NCBI RefSeq assembly: GCF_013343715.1
Contig: NZ_JABUNR010000013.1
Span: forward strand, 62,001 to 126,000
Reading direction: 5' to 3'
DNA from: Mesobacillus harenae
GTDB lineage: Bacteria; Bacillota; Bacilli; Bacillales; Cytobacillaceae
Length of the DNA: 64,000 nucleotides
A model generated the notes under the pieces. That model was not told where the DNA came from. It searched no databases and was given only the letters and a program-made list of their open reading frames with translations. Positions within the stretch are counted from its first letter, which is position 1; each line of letters opens with the position of its first letter. Shown piece after piece: positions 7,741 to 18,022 of this stretch. The translations under genes were made by a program, and so were the position numbers.

Positions 7741-9006
7741 CTAGGACTGTTCGTCCGTGAGCCGTTCAAGAAGCTCCAGGTATTCTTCATTACCAGGTTC
7801 ATCTTTTAGCAGCTTACTAAAAATTTCGGCAGCCTCGGCTCTTTTTCCTTCTTCCATCAAAAAATATCCATAATCCTGTAAAAAATCTTTATTCTCTTTA
7901 AAGAAAGTATATGCTTGCTGGTATTTATTTAATGCCTGTGAATAATTCTCATTGTGCTGATTAGCAAGCGCCTCATCCCATAAAAATTGAGGCTCCTCCT
8001 CATCATTCGCATCTACAGCACGAATAATGTCCAAAACATCATCATACCGTTCCTGCTTTAAAAACAGCTTATTAAGCATCAGAGCGGCTTCTAAGAAGCC
8101 CGGATCCAATGCTAGTGCCTGGCGAAGCATATCTTCAGCCTCTTTCTCGCTGTTAAGTTTTAAAGATAATTTCCCGCCATAAAAGTATAAATCTTTATTG
8201 AACTCATCTTGCTGGATCCCTTGCTTTACTGTTTCAATGGCATTTTGAAGCAGTTCCTCCTGTTCATAAGCTCTTGCAAGATGCAGGTAAAGAGAATGGT
8301 ATTCAGGATCCATAGCTCTCAGCTCTTCAAACTTTTCTATGGATGTCTGATTTTTCCCTGCCTGTAATGCGGTGAAAGCATAGCCAAAAAGGGTGTTAAT
8401 TTCAAACTGTTCTTCATAAGCTTTTTCATAGTAGGTCAGGGCTTCTTCAAATGCCCCACCTGCGCTAAGGCTTTCCGCAAGTCTTTGGCTTATATTTATG
8501 CCCCCAACTTGAGTCTGCTTGTCGAGAACCTTTTCATACGATTTAATAGCTTCGGCAAACCTTCCTTGGCTTGCATATAATTCACCAATGGCAAAATCAA
8601 TAATCGTTTCCTTAGGAAGCAAAGCTTTGGCTTTCAGAAGCTTCTGTTCACTTACCTCGTATAAACCGTTCATTTGATAAATGTCTGCAAGCAGAAGAAG
8701 TGCCTGAGGAAAAACATCATCATCCTCAGAAATTCCCTCTAAAATAAGCATTGCTTTTTCTTCATTTCCAATTTCGATGCAGGCTTCTGCCTGCAAAACA
8801 AGAAGCTCCCCTTCACCTGGATAGGATTCCAAAACCTTTTCAATCACTTCTATCGTTTCTTCCATAAAACCAAAACGAAAAAGCTCCTCGGCAAGGGTGA
8901 ATCTCTCCTCGTCTGTACCCGCTCGTAAAATATCGCGATATCCATCAAGTGCTTTATCGAGCTGGCCGTTCTCCAATAAGTAACTGATTTCCTCTATTGA
9001 ACGCAT
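7741..9006 (-). CDS. ypiA: TPR-repeat protein YpiA
   Basis: 421 residues made almost entirely of helical tetratricopeptide repeats. The A and B helices with the spaced G-Y-A-F-A-P pattern recur about every 34 residues, for example AIKSYEKVLDKQ and ALTYYEKAYEEQ. Such solenoids act as protein-binding scaffolds; the partner is not known. The ATG at 9006 is preferred over a GTG at 9024, because AAAGGAA sits between them at a proper distance from 9006. First gene of the ypiA-ypiB pair and adjacent to the aromatic gene cluster, as in B. subtilis. Confidence 0.87.
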   Translation of the reverse strand: MRSIEEISYLLENGQLDKALDGYRDILRAGTDEERFTLAEELFRFGFMEETIEVIEKVLESYPGEGELLVLQAEACIEIGNEEKAMLILEGISEDDDVFPQALLLLADIYQMNGLYEVSEQKLLKAKALLPKETIIDFAIGELYASQGRFAEAIKSYEKVLDKQTQVGGINISQRLAESLSAGGAFEEALTYYEKAYEEQFEINTLFGYAFTALQAGKNQTSIEKFEELRAMDPEYHSLYLHLARAYEQEELLQNAIETVKQGIQQDEFNKDLYFYGGKLSLKLNSEKEAEDMLRQALALDPGFLEAALMLNKLFLKQERYDDVLDIIRAVDANDEEEPQFLWDEALANQHNENYSQALNKYQQAYTFFKENKDFLQDYGYFLMEEGKRAEAAEIFSKLLKDEPGNEEYLELLERLTDEQS

Positions 9007-9027
9007 ATAAATTCCTTTCGACACAAG

Positions 9028-9933
9028 TTAATAGCTGGCTTGAAAAAATGCTGGTGTTTTAATTTTAACATTTTCTCCGGCTCCTTCGTGGTAAAACACC
9101 TGAGAACCGGCACGAACCACTATTCCTTTATGAACCGTAATTAAAAGCCTATCGTTATGATAATGGAACAGCTGTGATATCTCAACATTCTCGACTTCCG
9201 GTGACCTGGAATAAAAGTTGTAGCTGATTTCTCCCCCGTTATATAAATTCGACTTGAAAGGAAAAATCCCTGTTTTCTTTAGTACTTCCATTTTCAAAGG
9301 ATCTCCTTCACATAGCTCTGAGCGGAGGTGAGGAATTTTCATTGAGGTCATCAACTTAACCCAATCTGCAGCAGCCTCATCGCTCCTCCCTGTTGCTTCT
9401 GAACAGAATACCGGTGCAAGGGGGCTGTTATAAGGAAACATTGCTTCTTTAATCCATCCCCAAGGTCTATCCCTTAACTCCGAAAAGTCTGTAATTTCAA
9501 GCATGATAACAGGAATTTTTTCTTTCTTACATGCTCGGATTAAACTGGGAGTTAACAACTGGACAGGTATCCTTACACCAACAACGTAGTCGAGTGGACT
9601 GTCAGCCATCTCTGAATGCAAACGTTTAAGCTCCGGCTTTAGCTCTTGTTCGTACCGAATTGTAACACTGGTAAAAATAACAGTGCATCCCTTTAGAAGG
9701 AACTGATTCAGGAAGTAATTCTTTTTTTCGGACTTTGATGCTTTAAGCGGCAGGGAGGGATCAAACAGAATATGGGTCGGGGTCATAAGAAAGCTGTCTG
9801 CGTCCATCCTCATATGCTTGTACAACTTAAACGAAGGCCTGACTGAGCTTATCATTCCGTTTTCCATAAGAATACTTGAATTCTGTACGGTCTCCCCTTT
9901 TAAAATGTGAGCATTATCAATGATATATGTCAT
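9028..9933 (-). CDS. Amidohydrolase-like protein lacking the metal-binding motif
   Basis: 301 residues from the ATG at 9933, which has AAGGGTGG just upstream; an earlier ATG at 9978 is less likely. The first 30 residues (IDNAHILKGETVQNSSILME, then NGMISSVRP) look like the small beta-sandwich that opens dihydroorotase, imidazolonepropionase and N-acetylglucosamine-6-phosphate deacetylase. Where these enzymes carry the HxH zinc motif, this protein reads LMTPTHILFDPSLPL, so the metal site appears lost. The C-terminus again resembles the closing sandwich strand (ITVHKGIVVRAGSQVFYH). I do not know this gene in B. subtilis at this locus. It may be a pseudoenzyme; no function can be assigned. It ends 21 bases before the ypiA start. 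Confidence 0.6.
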   Translation of the reverse strand: MTYIIDNAHILKGETVQNSSILMENGMISSVRPSFKLYKHMRMDADSFLMTPTHILFDPSLPLKASKSEKKNYFLNQFLLKGCTVIFTSVTIRYEQELKPELKRLHSEMADSPLDYVVGVRIPVQLLTPSLIRACKKEKIPVIMLEITDFSELRDRPWGWIKEAMFPYNSPLAPVFCSEATGRSDEAAADWVKLMTSMKIPHLRSELCEGDPLKMEVLKKTGIFPFKSNLYNGGEISYNFYSRSPEVENVEISQLFHYHNDRLLITVHKGIVVRAGSQVFYHEGAGENVKIKTPAFFQASY

Positions 9934-10070
9934 AAAACCACCCTTATAAACAGTCTTATGACAAGCTATGCTTTTCAAAAATAAATATGCCTAATCACAA
10001 AGGGTGCAATCTAGATTTGGTCACCTTTTAGTAACTTTTACTGCTTCCCCGAGTTGTCTTGATTAACATT

Positions 10071-10104
10071 AAAAAGCACCCTGCCTAATGGCTAAGGTGC
10101 CTGT
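10071..10104 (-). terminator. Probable terminator of the aro gene cluster
   Basis: Imperfect hairpin on the minus strand (GGCACCTTAGCC loop GGCAGGGTGC) followed by TTTTT, 11 bases after the aroA stop. Confidence 0.7.
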
Positions 10105-10114
10105 TTTGATAAGC

Positions 10115-11404
10115 TTAAAATAACTTCTGCAAATCATCAAAAAAGGAAGGATAAGATACTGATATAGCTTCTGCCTGTTCAAGAGAAACATCCTTAGTAC
10201 ATAATAAAGCACCAATAGCAAGCATCATCCCGATCCGATGGTCTCCGTGACTTGATACAGCTTCTCCTCCCTTTAAGAAGGTGTTCCCATAAATAATCAT
10301 TCCGTCTTCTGTCGCCTCTAATCTAGCTCCAAGCTTTGCCAGTTCAGCGACTACTGTATCAATTCGGTTGGTTTCTTTAACTTTTAATTCTGCTGCATCC
10401 TTTATGACAGTTATTCCGTCAGCCTGGGTTGCAATAAGCGCAATGATCGGTATTTCGTCAATTAGTCTAGGAATAAGGCTGCCTTCGACTACCGTCCCCT
10501 TAAGAGTTGAGAAAGCAACAGTAATATCACCTGCTGGCTCTCCGGATTCTGTTTGGTAAGGCTCAATGGTGATATCTGCTCCCATCGCTGTCAAAACATC
10601 AAGAATTCCCGTTCTAGTAGGATTTAACCCTACATTTTTCAGAATAATTTTACTGTCTGGAATGATCGCACCTGCAGCTAGAAAAAAGGCAGCTGACGAT
10701 ATATCTCCTGGGACACTGACATTTGCCGCAGTTAAACTTTGCCCGCCCCTGACGCTGACTGCCAGTCCGTTTGTTGTGACCTCTCCGCCAAATTGACGGA
10801 TCATACGCTCTGTGTGGTCTCTAGTTTTCTCCGGTTCGATGATTGTTGTTTCCCCTTCTGCTTGAAGACCAGCTAATATAATGGCTGATTTCACCTGGGC
10901 ACTGGCTACAGGGAGCTTATATTCAATTGAATTTAATTGCTGTCCAGATATCGAAAGAGGAGTATACTCTCCTTCCTTTCTGCCGCTGATATTGGCACCC
11001 ATTAGGGATAAAGGCTTTGTCACACGAGTCATTGGCCTTTTTCCGATGGAATGGTCTCCCATAAGAACAGAATGAAATGGACGCCCTGATAGAATTCCCA
11101 TGAGCAGCCTTATTGTTGTGCCAGAATTCCCAACGTCTAGGATTCCCTCTGGCTCTGACAATCCCTCAAAGCCTTTTCCGAAAACCACAACCCGGCTTCC
11201 TTCCTGCTCAATTTCAACACCAAGCTGCCTAAAGCAAGAAATCGTACTTAGGCAATCATCGCCTGGTAGAAAATTTTCAACTTTTGTTATGCCATTCGCC
11301 AAAGCTCCAAACATGACGGATCTGTGAGAAATAGACTTATCGCCAGGTACAGAGATTTCACCACGTAAGGACCTTTTATTTTTGTCCAGGTTCATTGCTC
11401 CCAT
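10115..11404 (-). CDS. aroA: 3-phosphoshikimate 1-carboxyvinyltransferase (EPSP synthase)
   Basis: 429 residues, full length. It catalyses the sixth shikimate-pathway step, joining phosphoenolpyruvate to shikimate 3-phosphate. Signatures present: the N-terminal [12 protein letters not shown] with the substrate-binding lysine and serine, [26 protein letters not shown] with the catalytic aspartate, and [21 protein letters not shown] near the C-terminus. In the B. subtilis literature this gene is aroE. It is the last gene of the supraoperon, 23 bases after tyrA, and has AGGAGG 5 bases before ATG 11404. A second ATG at 11395 is also possible. Confidence 0.97.
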   Translation of the reverse strand: MGAMNLDKNKRSLRGEISVPGDKSISHRSVMFGALANGITKVENFLPGDDCLSTISCFRQLGVEIEQEGSRVVVFGKGFEGLSEPEGILDVGNSGTTIRLLMGILSGRPFHSVLMGDHSIGKRPMTRVTKPLSLMGANISGRKEGEYTPLSISGQQLNSIEYKLPVASAQVKSAIILAGLQAEGETTIIEPEKTRDHTERMIRQFGGEVTTNGLAVSVRGGQSLTAANVSVPGDISSAAFFLAAGAIIPDSKIILKNVGLNPTRTGILDVLTAMGADITIEPYQTESGEPAGDITVAFSTLKGTVVEGSLIPRLIDEIPIIALIATQADGITVIKDAAELKVKETNRIDTVVAELAKLGARLEATEDGMIIYGNTFLKGGEAVSSHGDHRIGMMLAIGALLCTKDVSLEQAEAISVSYPSFFDDLQKLF

Positions 11405-11427
11405 TAGTTCCTCCTAATAGCTGAGTT

Positions 11428-12534
11428 TTACAATCCAATAGAAGTATCATAGTCCGTATGCTGCTTAATACAGTTCTCGGCCCGCAGCCTGTCTTCTTCA
11501 GTCTGAAAACTGATGACGAGCACTCCGTATACTTCCTCTCGCGTTTCAAGGATACGTATATTCGTTATACTAATTTCTTCTCTAGCTAAATAACCCGTTA
11601 TTTCTGAGATAACCCCAGGGTAATCTGGCACATCAACAAATAAATCATAAAAGGCCGGTATAGCTCCTTTTTCCTTTACTGGGAGAGCGTCGCGATATTG
11701 TTTAGCTTCAAAAAAATACTGATATATATCTTCTCCGTTAGCTGAAACAAGCATTGAGCTAACAGTCTCCATTTCACTTTTCCAGCCCTGAAGAAGACTT
11801 AGGAGAACGTCTTTATTATTCAAAAGAATATCTCTCCACATTTCAGGATTGCTGGATGCAATTCTTGTTATATCCCTGAAGCCCCCGGCAGCCAGACGTG
11901 TAACCAGTTCATGATTTTCTCCTGACTTGTTTGCCTGATGAACTAGCGATGCAGCAATAACATGAGGGAAATGGCTAATGACACCAGTAAGAAAATCATG
12001 CTCTTCTGGATCAACTGTTAAAAACTTTGCTTTTGTACCTGCGAGCCATTCTTTTACTGTCTCCACCGCTTCACTGCTCGTGTGCTTGTCAGGGGTTAAT
12101 AGGTAAAAGGCATTTTCGAATAAAAGTGCCTTAGCAGCAGTTACGCCGCTTTTGTGGGAACCCGCCATTGGATGGCCCCCAACAAATTCAATTCCATTTT
12201 GCTTTAAACAATATGCTTTTCTTACAATCTCCGCCTTTGTACTTCCAGCATCAGTGATAATCACTCCTGGTTTTAGTTGCAGTGTGGAAAGAGTTTCAAT
12301 AATCTTCCCAGCCTCCACCACTGGAGTGGCAATAATGATTAGGTCTGCTTCCGCTGCTCCCTCTTGTATATTTGCAGCAACATAATCTACTACGTTGAGC
12401 ATTTTCGCAAGGCGGGACTGTTGGCCATATACATCAAAACCGATAACTTCTGCATCTTTGTGCTGAGCTTTAATACAAAGAGCTAGAGATCCTCCAATTA
12501 ATCCAAGCCCAATAACAAAAACGCGGCCTTTCAA
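11428..12534 (-). CDS. tyrA: Prephenate dehydrogenase with ACT domain
   Basis: 368 residues. The N-terminal Rossmann fold begins VFVIGLGLIGGSLA (NAD binding). Then come GGHPMAGSHKSG and the helical dimer domain with DPEEHDFLTGVISHFPH. The last 75 residues form an ACT domain (YDLFVDVPDYPGVISEITGYL) that in this family senses tyrosine or another aromatic. The enzyme oxidatively decarboxylates prephenate to 4-hydroxyphenylpyruvate. The start codon is TTG at 12532-12534 with GGCGGTGAT before it. It lies between hisC and aroA. Confidence 0.96.
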   Translation of the reverse strand: MKGRVFVIGLGLIGGSLALCIKAQHKDAEVIGFDVYGQQSRLAKMLNVVDYVAANIQEGAAEADLIIIATPVVEAGKIIETLSTLQLKPGVIITDAGSTKAEIVRKAYCLKQNGIEFVGGHPMAGSHKSGVTAAKALLFENAFYLLTPDKHTSSEAVETVKEWLAGTKAKFLTVDPEEHDFLTGVISHFPHVIAASLVHQANKSGENHELVTRLAAGGFRDITRIASSNPEMWRDILLNNKDVLLSLLQGWKSEMETVSSMLVSANGEDIYQYFFEAKQYRDALPVKEKGAIPAFYDLFVDVPDYPGVISEITGYLAREEISITNIRILETREEVYGVLVISFQTEEDRLRAENCIKQHTDYDTSIGL

Positions 12535-12547
12535 AGGATCACCGCCT

Positions 12548-13648
12548 TTATAATGCTTTTTTAATAGAATTTTCGGTTACCATCATTTCAAGCTTCTCAA
12601 TAATTTCTTCATTCTGCTCAGTTGAACCAACTGTTATCCTTACGGAAGTCGGAAAGCCCAGTGCTTGGCCAGAACGAACGATATAACCCCGCTCAAGAAG
12701 GTATTGAAAAACGTCATTTCCATCCAAGCCAAAATCAATTAAAATAAAATTTCCTTGTGAAGGGTAATAAGATAGATTATGCTTTTCGCAAAACTTGTAG
12801 TAAAGCTTTAAGCCTTCTCTGTTTGCTTTTTTGCAATTTTGGATGAATTTTTGGTCTTCAAGGGCGGCTATGCTAGCAGCCTGTGCAAGAGAATTAAGGT
12901 TAAACGGCTCTCTGACCGGCTCCAACGCATCAATGATTGTCTTTTGTGCTATCCCATATCCTGAGCGAAAGCTGGCAAGCCCATATATCTTAGAAAAAGT
13001 CCTCAATACAATCAAGTTTTCAAAGCTTTCGATTAGACTGATAGAATCGTAATAGTCCTCTGCATCAACATACTCATAATACGCTTCGTCCAAAACAATC
13101 AATACATCCTTTGGAACCTGCTGTACGAATGAACGCAGCGCTCCATCTTTTATGTAAGCTCCGGTTGGATTGTTTGGTGAACAAACCCATACTACCGCTG
13201 TATTTTCATCAATAGCCGCTAGCATGCCATCGAGGTCATGTGCTCCGTTTATAAGTGGGACTTCCTTCACATCACTTCCCTCTATAACAGCGTTATGCTT
13301 ATATTGAGGAAAAGTAGGAGCAGCCATTACCGTGTTTGTTCCAGGCTTTAAAAGTGCTCTTGAAATCATCATAATTAATTCATCAGAACCATTACCAAAA
13401 ATCAACTGGCCGGAATCTACTTTTAAATGCTGAGAAAGTGATTCTCTCAAGCCGGTCGCATACCCGTCAGGATACAATGCAAATGAAAGTTTTTCAATAC
13501 GGTCAGCCACCTTTTGTGAACAGCCGAATGGATTTTCGTTTGAAGCTAATTTAACTATTTTATCCAGCCCATACTGCCGCTTTACCTGATCGATTGATCT
13601 TCCAGGCTGGTATGGAGTAAGTGACAATATCTGCTTTTTCCACTTCAT
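12548..13648 (-). CDS. hisC: Histidinol-phosphate/aromatic aminotransferase
   Basis: 366 residues, fold-type I PLP enzyme. Visible: the substrate region KLASNENPFG, CSPNNPTG, DEAYYEY with the aspartate that binds the pyridine nitrogen, and RTFSKIYGLASFRSGYG with the Schiff-base lysine. In Bacillus the product of this locus serves both histidine synthesis and the transamination of prephenate-derived keto acids to tyrosine and phenylalanine. This explains why it sits with tyrA and aroA rather than in a his operon. The ATG follows GAGGTG. In B. subtilis the trp genes precede it; here aroH does. Confidence 0.95.
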   Translation of the reverse strand: MKWKKQILSLTPYQPGRSIDQVKRQYGLDKIVKLASNENPFGCSQKVADRIEKLSFALYPDGYATGLRESLSQHLKVDSGQLIFGNGSDELIMMISRALLKPGTNTVMAAPTFPQYKHNAVIEGSDVKEVPLINGAHDLDGMLAAIDENTAVVWVCSPNNPTGAYIKDGALRSFVQQVPKDVLIVLDEAYYEYVDAEDYYDSISLIESFENLIVLRTFSKIYGLASFRSGYGIAQKTIIDALEPVREPFNLNSLAQAASIAALEDQKFIQNCKKANREGLKLYYKFCEKHNLSYYPSQGNFILIDFGLDGNDVFQYLLERGYIVRSGQALGFPTSVRITVGSTEQNEEIIEKLEMMVTENSIKKAL

Positions 13649-13693
13649 ATGAACACCTCAATCAATACTTGTTTTTTATGTGTAAGATTGCAG

Positions 13694-13711
13694 CCTTTGC
13701 AAATAAAGGCC
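13694..13711 (-). other. Small hairpin between aroH and hisC
   Basis: GCCTTT ATTTGC AAAGGC can form a 6-base stem in the 67-base gap where B. subtilis has the whole trp operon. No T run follows, so it is unlikely to be a strong terminator. Confidence 0.35.
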
Positions 13712-13715
13712 GATT

Positions 13716-14084
13716 TTATCCCTTAACGGATAAATCAGGCCTCAAGCTTTTGGCACCCTCAAGATAAACATGAGTTATCTCGGATTGTGTTTGCTCAGTA
13801 TGTACATGCATCATTACTCGTATACAAAGAGGCAGTGAATCTGGAACAGGAATCTCTTTCATACACATTACTGGCACATGAGTCCATCCGTCGATTAGCC
13901 TAAGTGCACGTGCAGGAAATGCTGCGGTTACATCATCTGTAACTGATATAAAAACAGAAGTAACTTCTTCTGGCTTAATTTTGTTGGTATCAATTACATT
14001 TCTCAGCAGTTTTTCGCTTGCTGAAACGATTTCTTCAGCAGTATCTTGGTTAATAGTTATAGCTCCCCTAACTCCACGGATCAT
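13716..14084 (-). CDS. aroH: Chorismate mutase, AroH class
   Basis: 122 residues, the trimeric alpha/beta AroH fold and not the helical AroQ type. It turns chorismate into prephenate. Active-site elements of the family are visible: an arginine in the N-terminal IRGVRGAI, the glutamate in CMKEIPV, the arginine in LCIRVMMHV and the tyrosine in HVYLEGAKSLRPDL. The start ATG abuts the aroB stop codon, and its AGGAGG lies inside the end of aroB, so translation is probably coupled. Confidence 0.96.
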   Translation of the reverse strand: MIRGVRGAITINQDTAEEIVSASEKLLRNVIDTNKIKPEEVTSVFISVTDDVTAAFPARALRLIDGWTHVPVMCMKEIPVPDSLPLCIRVMMHVHTEQTQSEITHVYLEGAKSLRPDLSVKG

Positions 14085-15173
14085 TCACATTCCTCCTGTC
14101 TTCTGAAAGTTTATAAGATGGTTCTTAATGACTTTGTCGGGTACCTCCGTTAACACTGGCTCGCCCATTTTACCTAATAAAACAAAGCGCACCATTTGAG
14201 CCACAGACTTTTTGTCCTGTTTCATTCTAGCTACCAGCCGATCGACCGACATGTTTTCAGGCAGGTCAGTGCTATAGCCGAGTGTTTTTAGCCAACCTAT
14301 GAACTGAGCTGTATCAAAGGACAATCCAAGCATAGACTGGCTGAGTTGGATCGCAAATACCATCCCTACAGCTACCGACTCTCCATGTGAAATGCCGCCA
14401 TATCCAGCCTCTGCTTCTATAGCATGGCCAAGCGTATGGCCAAAATTAAGGTATGCGCGAATACCCATCTCCCTTTCATCCTGAGAAACAATCGCTCCCT
14501 TTATCTTAATTCCTTTTGTTAAAAAAAACTTTTGCTGTTCAGGTGTTACATGGTCCAGTGAGCTAATATTCTCAAGTAGCCAATCGTAAAAGCTTTTATC
14601 CTGAATCAGTGCATGTTTAATTACTTCTGCAAAACCTGAACGTCTCTCCCGGTCAGGGAGTGATTTGAGAAACTGCAAATCGTAAATGACAGCGTCTGGC
14701 TGATAGAAAGAGCCAACCATGTTTTTACCAAGCGGATGGTTAATGGCCACTTTCCCGCCAACTGCACTGTCATGGGCTAAAATTGTTGTAGGAATTTGAA
14801 TAAAAGGGATGCCCCTCATGTAAGTGGCTGCCACAAACCCTCCCAAATCGCCAACCGCTCCTCCTCCAAATGAGAGGATGAGCGATTTTCGATCAAGCTT
14901 ATTCTCTAATGCATATGAGAGACAATCAAAATAGACTTCAAAGGTCTTAGCTCTCTCCCCGGCCGGTACTGTCTTGACAGAAATTTTTTTACCCTGTAAG
15001 ACACTCTCTAATCGGTCAAGGTAAAGTTTGCCTACGTTTTCATCGGTAATAATAAGAATTGATGTTAGATCCGTATATTTCTTGTCTACAAAAGAGTTAA
15101 GCTCTTTAACTGCTTCTTCGCCAATATATACCGGGTAGCTGTGGGAGTCTGTGGTAATTACTACCGAATCCAT
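14085..15173 (-). CDS. aroB: 3-dehydroquinate synthase
   Basis: 362 residues, full length. It uses NAD and a divalent metal to cyclise DAHP to 3-dehydroquinate, the second shikimate step. Motifs: the glycine-rich SFGGGAVGDLGGFVAATYMRG NAD segment (written here only in part as GGGAVGDLGG), PTTILAHDSAVGGKVAIN, the metal-ligand segment SGFAEVIKHA, NFGHTLGHAIE and GISHGESVAVGM. The ATG overlaps the aroC stop by one base (TAATG), which indicates translational coupling. Confidence 0.97.
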   Translation of the reverse strand: MDSVVITTDSHSYPVYIGEEAVKELNSFVDKKYTDLTSILIITDENVGKLYLDRLESVLQGKKISVKTVPAGERAKTFEVYFDCLSYALENKLDRKSLILSFGGGAVGDLGGFVAATYMRGIPFIQIPTTILAHDSAVGGKVAINHPLGKNMVGSFYQPDAVIYDLQFLKSLPDRERRSGFAEVIKHALIQDKSFYDWLLENISSLDHVTPEQQKFFLTKGIKIKGAIVSQDEREMGIRAYLNFGHTLGHAIEAEAGYGGISHGESVAVGMVFAIQLSQSMLGLSFDTAQFIGWLKTLGYSTDLPENMSVDRLVARMKQDKKSVAQMVRFVLLGKMGEPVLTEVPDKVIKNHLINFQKTGGM

Positions 15174-16342
15174 TAAAACTCCCTCATTTGTTTCCGCTGA
15201 TCCTCAATCTCTAGCTTAAGAGTTTCGAATCGATCCCCATAATATTGTCCGACAATAGCTGCTGCCAGTTCCCATGCAATAGCAGCTTCAGCCACAACTG
15301 CTGCAGCTGGTACTGCACAGCTGTCAGATCGTTCAATACTCGCTGAGAAAGGTTCTTTTGTTTCAATGTCCACGCTCTGTAAAGGTTTGTAAAGCGTAGG
15401 TATAGGCTTCATAACACCCCTTACAACAATTGGCATTCCAGTTGTCATTCCGCCTTCAAAGCCGCCAAGGCGGTTTGACTTTCTGTAATAACCCTGCTCC
15501 TCATTCCAGACAATTTCATCATGTACCTCACTGCCAGGCTTTCGAGCTGCTTCAAATCCAATTCCAAATTCAACACCCTTAAAAGCATTAATACTGACAA
15601 TTGCCGCAGCAAGCTTGGCATCAAGCTTTCGGTCATAATGGACATAGCTGCCCACTCCAGCTGGCATCCCTTCGGCGATTACTTCAACAATTCCCCCGAT
15701 AGAGTCTCCATTTTTCTTAGCTTTATCAATGGCCTCCATCATTTGAACTTCTGCTTCAGAATCATAGCAGCGGACCGGAGAAGCCTCTGTTTTATCTTTC
15801 AATTCCTGAAGTGAATCATACCGCACAGGCTGTGCCTTTACTCCGCCAATTTCAATTACATGACATGCCAGTTCGATGCCTAGAAGAGAAAGCAGCTTTT
15901 TAGCAGCTGCACCTGCAGCAACCCTTACCGTTGTCTCTCGTGCAGAGGACCGCTCTAACACATTTCGCATATCACGGTGACCGTACTTAAGCGCTCCATT
16001 TAAATCAGCATGTCCAGGACGCGGCCGGGTAATTTTCCGTTTTACGTCATCAGAGTCTGTTTCCAGAGGCGCCTGCCCCATAATGTTTGTCCAATGCTTC
16101 CAGTCATTATTTTCAACCGCAAGCGTAACAGGAGAACCCAACGTATAGCCGTGTCTAACCCCGCTGAGAATTTGGACTTCATCCTTTTCAATCTGCATTC
16201 GTCTTCCTCTGCCGTAGCCTTTCTGCCTTCTTGCAAGATTCTCATTAATATCTTCTGCAACAAGAGGCATTCCGGCCGGCAATCCTTCAATAATGGCCGT
16301 TAACTGCGGTCCATGTGACTCGCCAGCTGTTAAATATCTCAT
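15173..16342 (-). CDS. aroC: Chorismate synthase
   Basis: 389 residues. It makes chorismate from EPSP and needs reduced FMN. Family signatures are present: N-terminal [21 protein letters not shown] with [29 protein letters not shown] split over positions about 110-138 (GHADLNGA and [15 protein letters not shown]), and [13 protein letters not shown] near residue 300. In B. subtilis nomenclature this is aroF. It is the first gene of the aromatic supraoperon here and has a sigma-A-like promoter 46 bases upstream. GGAGGAAAG precedes the ATG. Confidence 0.97.
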   Translation of the reverse strand: MRYLTAGESHGPQLTAIIEGLPAGMPLVAEDINENLARRQKGYGRGRRMQIEKDEVQILSGVRHGYTLGSPVTLAVENNDWKHWTNIMGQAPLETDSDDVKRKITRPRPGHADLNGALKYGHRDMRNVLERSSARETTVRVAAGAAAKKLLSLLGIELACHVIEIGGVKAQPVRYDSLQELKDKTEASPVRCYDSEAEVQMMEAIDKAKKNGDSIGGIVEVIAEGMPAGVGSYVHYDRKLDAKLAAAIVSINAFKGVEFGIGFEAARKPGSEVHDEIVWNEEQGYYRKSNRLGGFEGGMTTGMPIVVRGVMKPIPTLYKPLQSVDIETKEPFSASIERSDSCAVPAAAVVAEAAIAWELAAAIVGQYYGDRFETLKLEIEDQRKQMREF

Positions 16343-16387
16343 ACTCTTTCCTCCTTCAACTCATTAAAGGATTATGCTCCATAATAT

Positions 16388-16415
16388 ATCATACGAATTT
16401 AAATAAAAATAGCAA
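16388..16415 (-). promoter_or_regulatory. Putative promoter of the aro supraoperon
   Basis: Minus strand TTGCTA (16410-16415) and TATGAT (16388-16393) with a 16-base spacer, in the 221-base AT-rich gap between cheR and aroC. Confidence 0.5.
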
Positions 16416-16563
16416 AAATTAAAAATTTTTTATAATCCAATAATTTAAAACTAATCTCGACATTCTATCATAAAAGAAATTCGAACCGCAATACTGGAGC
16501 CCTTAAGTCACAACTCTTGACTGGCTAAAATCATACAAGATGTTAAAAATCTTATAAAGCCTG

Positions 16564-17373
<810 letters not shown>

Positions 17374-17440
17374 CTACAGTATAATAGAAAATCCGTTTAA
17401 TAAGGAGACTTTTCTTTATAGACGATCATTTAGGTAAAAT

Positions 17441-17476
17441 AAAAAACAGCATCTGTGTAAGCAAATGCTGTTTTTA
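17441..17476 (-). terminator. Terminator downstream of ndk
   Basis: Stem AAAAACAGCAT/ATGCTGTTTTT with short loop, directly after the ndk stop and followed by TTTT on the minus strand. Confidence 0.85.
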
Positions 17477-17484
17477 TTTTAAAA

Positions 17485-17931
17485 TTAATAAACCCACTCA
17501 TCATTCGTTTTAACATATTCTACAAGTTCTTCAGATTTGAAGAACAAGCCGATTTCACGCTCAGCGCTTTCGGCAGAATCAGATCCATGAATGACATTTT
17601 TCCCGACAGTTAAGCCAAAGTCCCCACGGAAAGTGCCTGGAGCAGCATCCTTTGGGTTAGTAGCACCCATCATTTGGCGAGCTGTTGCAATAACATTTTC
17701 GCCTTGCCAAACCATTGCAAATACTGGTCCGGAGGTAATGAAATCTACTAACTCTCCAAAGAAAGGACGTTCTTTATGTTCGCCGTAATGCTGTTCAGCA
17801 AGTTCCTTTGGAATAACCATTAGCTTAGCTCCAACTAATTGAAAGCCCTTTCTTTCGAAACGTCCTGTAATTTCACCGATTAAGTTGCGTTGAACTCCAT
17901 CAGGTTTAACCATCAAAAAAGTTTTTTCCAT
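17485..17931 (-). CDS. ndk: Nucleoside diphosphate kinase
   Basis: 148 residues from the ATG at 17931, the normal family length, with AGGAG 7 bases upstream. A longer in-frame ORF reaching 18018 is rejected. It begins [20 protein letters not shown] and contains the active-site histidine in [16 protein letters not shown], which is phosphorylated while moving the gamma phosphate between nucleotides. It lies between hepT and cheR. Confidence 0.97.
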   Translation of the reverse strand: MEKTFLMVKPDGVQRNLIGEITGRFERKGFQLVGAKLMVIPKELAEQHYGEHKERPFFGELVDFITSGPVFAMVWQGENVIATARQMMGATNPKDAAPGTFRGDFGLTVGKNVIHGSDSAESAEREIGLFFKSEELVEYVKTNDEWVY

Positions 17932-18022
17932 GTTTTCCACTCCTAAAACGTATATGTATGGCGGATAGTCAAGAAGACATTCCTTGCAAATAGTAACATT
18001 TTTTTGAAAAATTGGCAACTTT

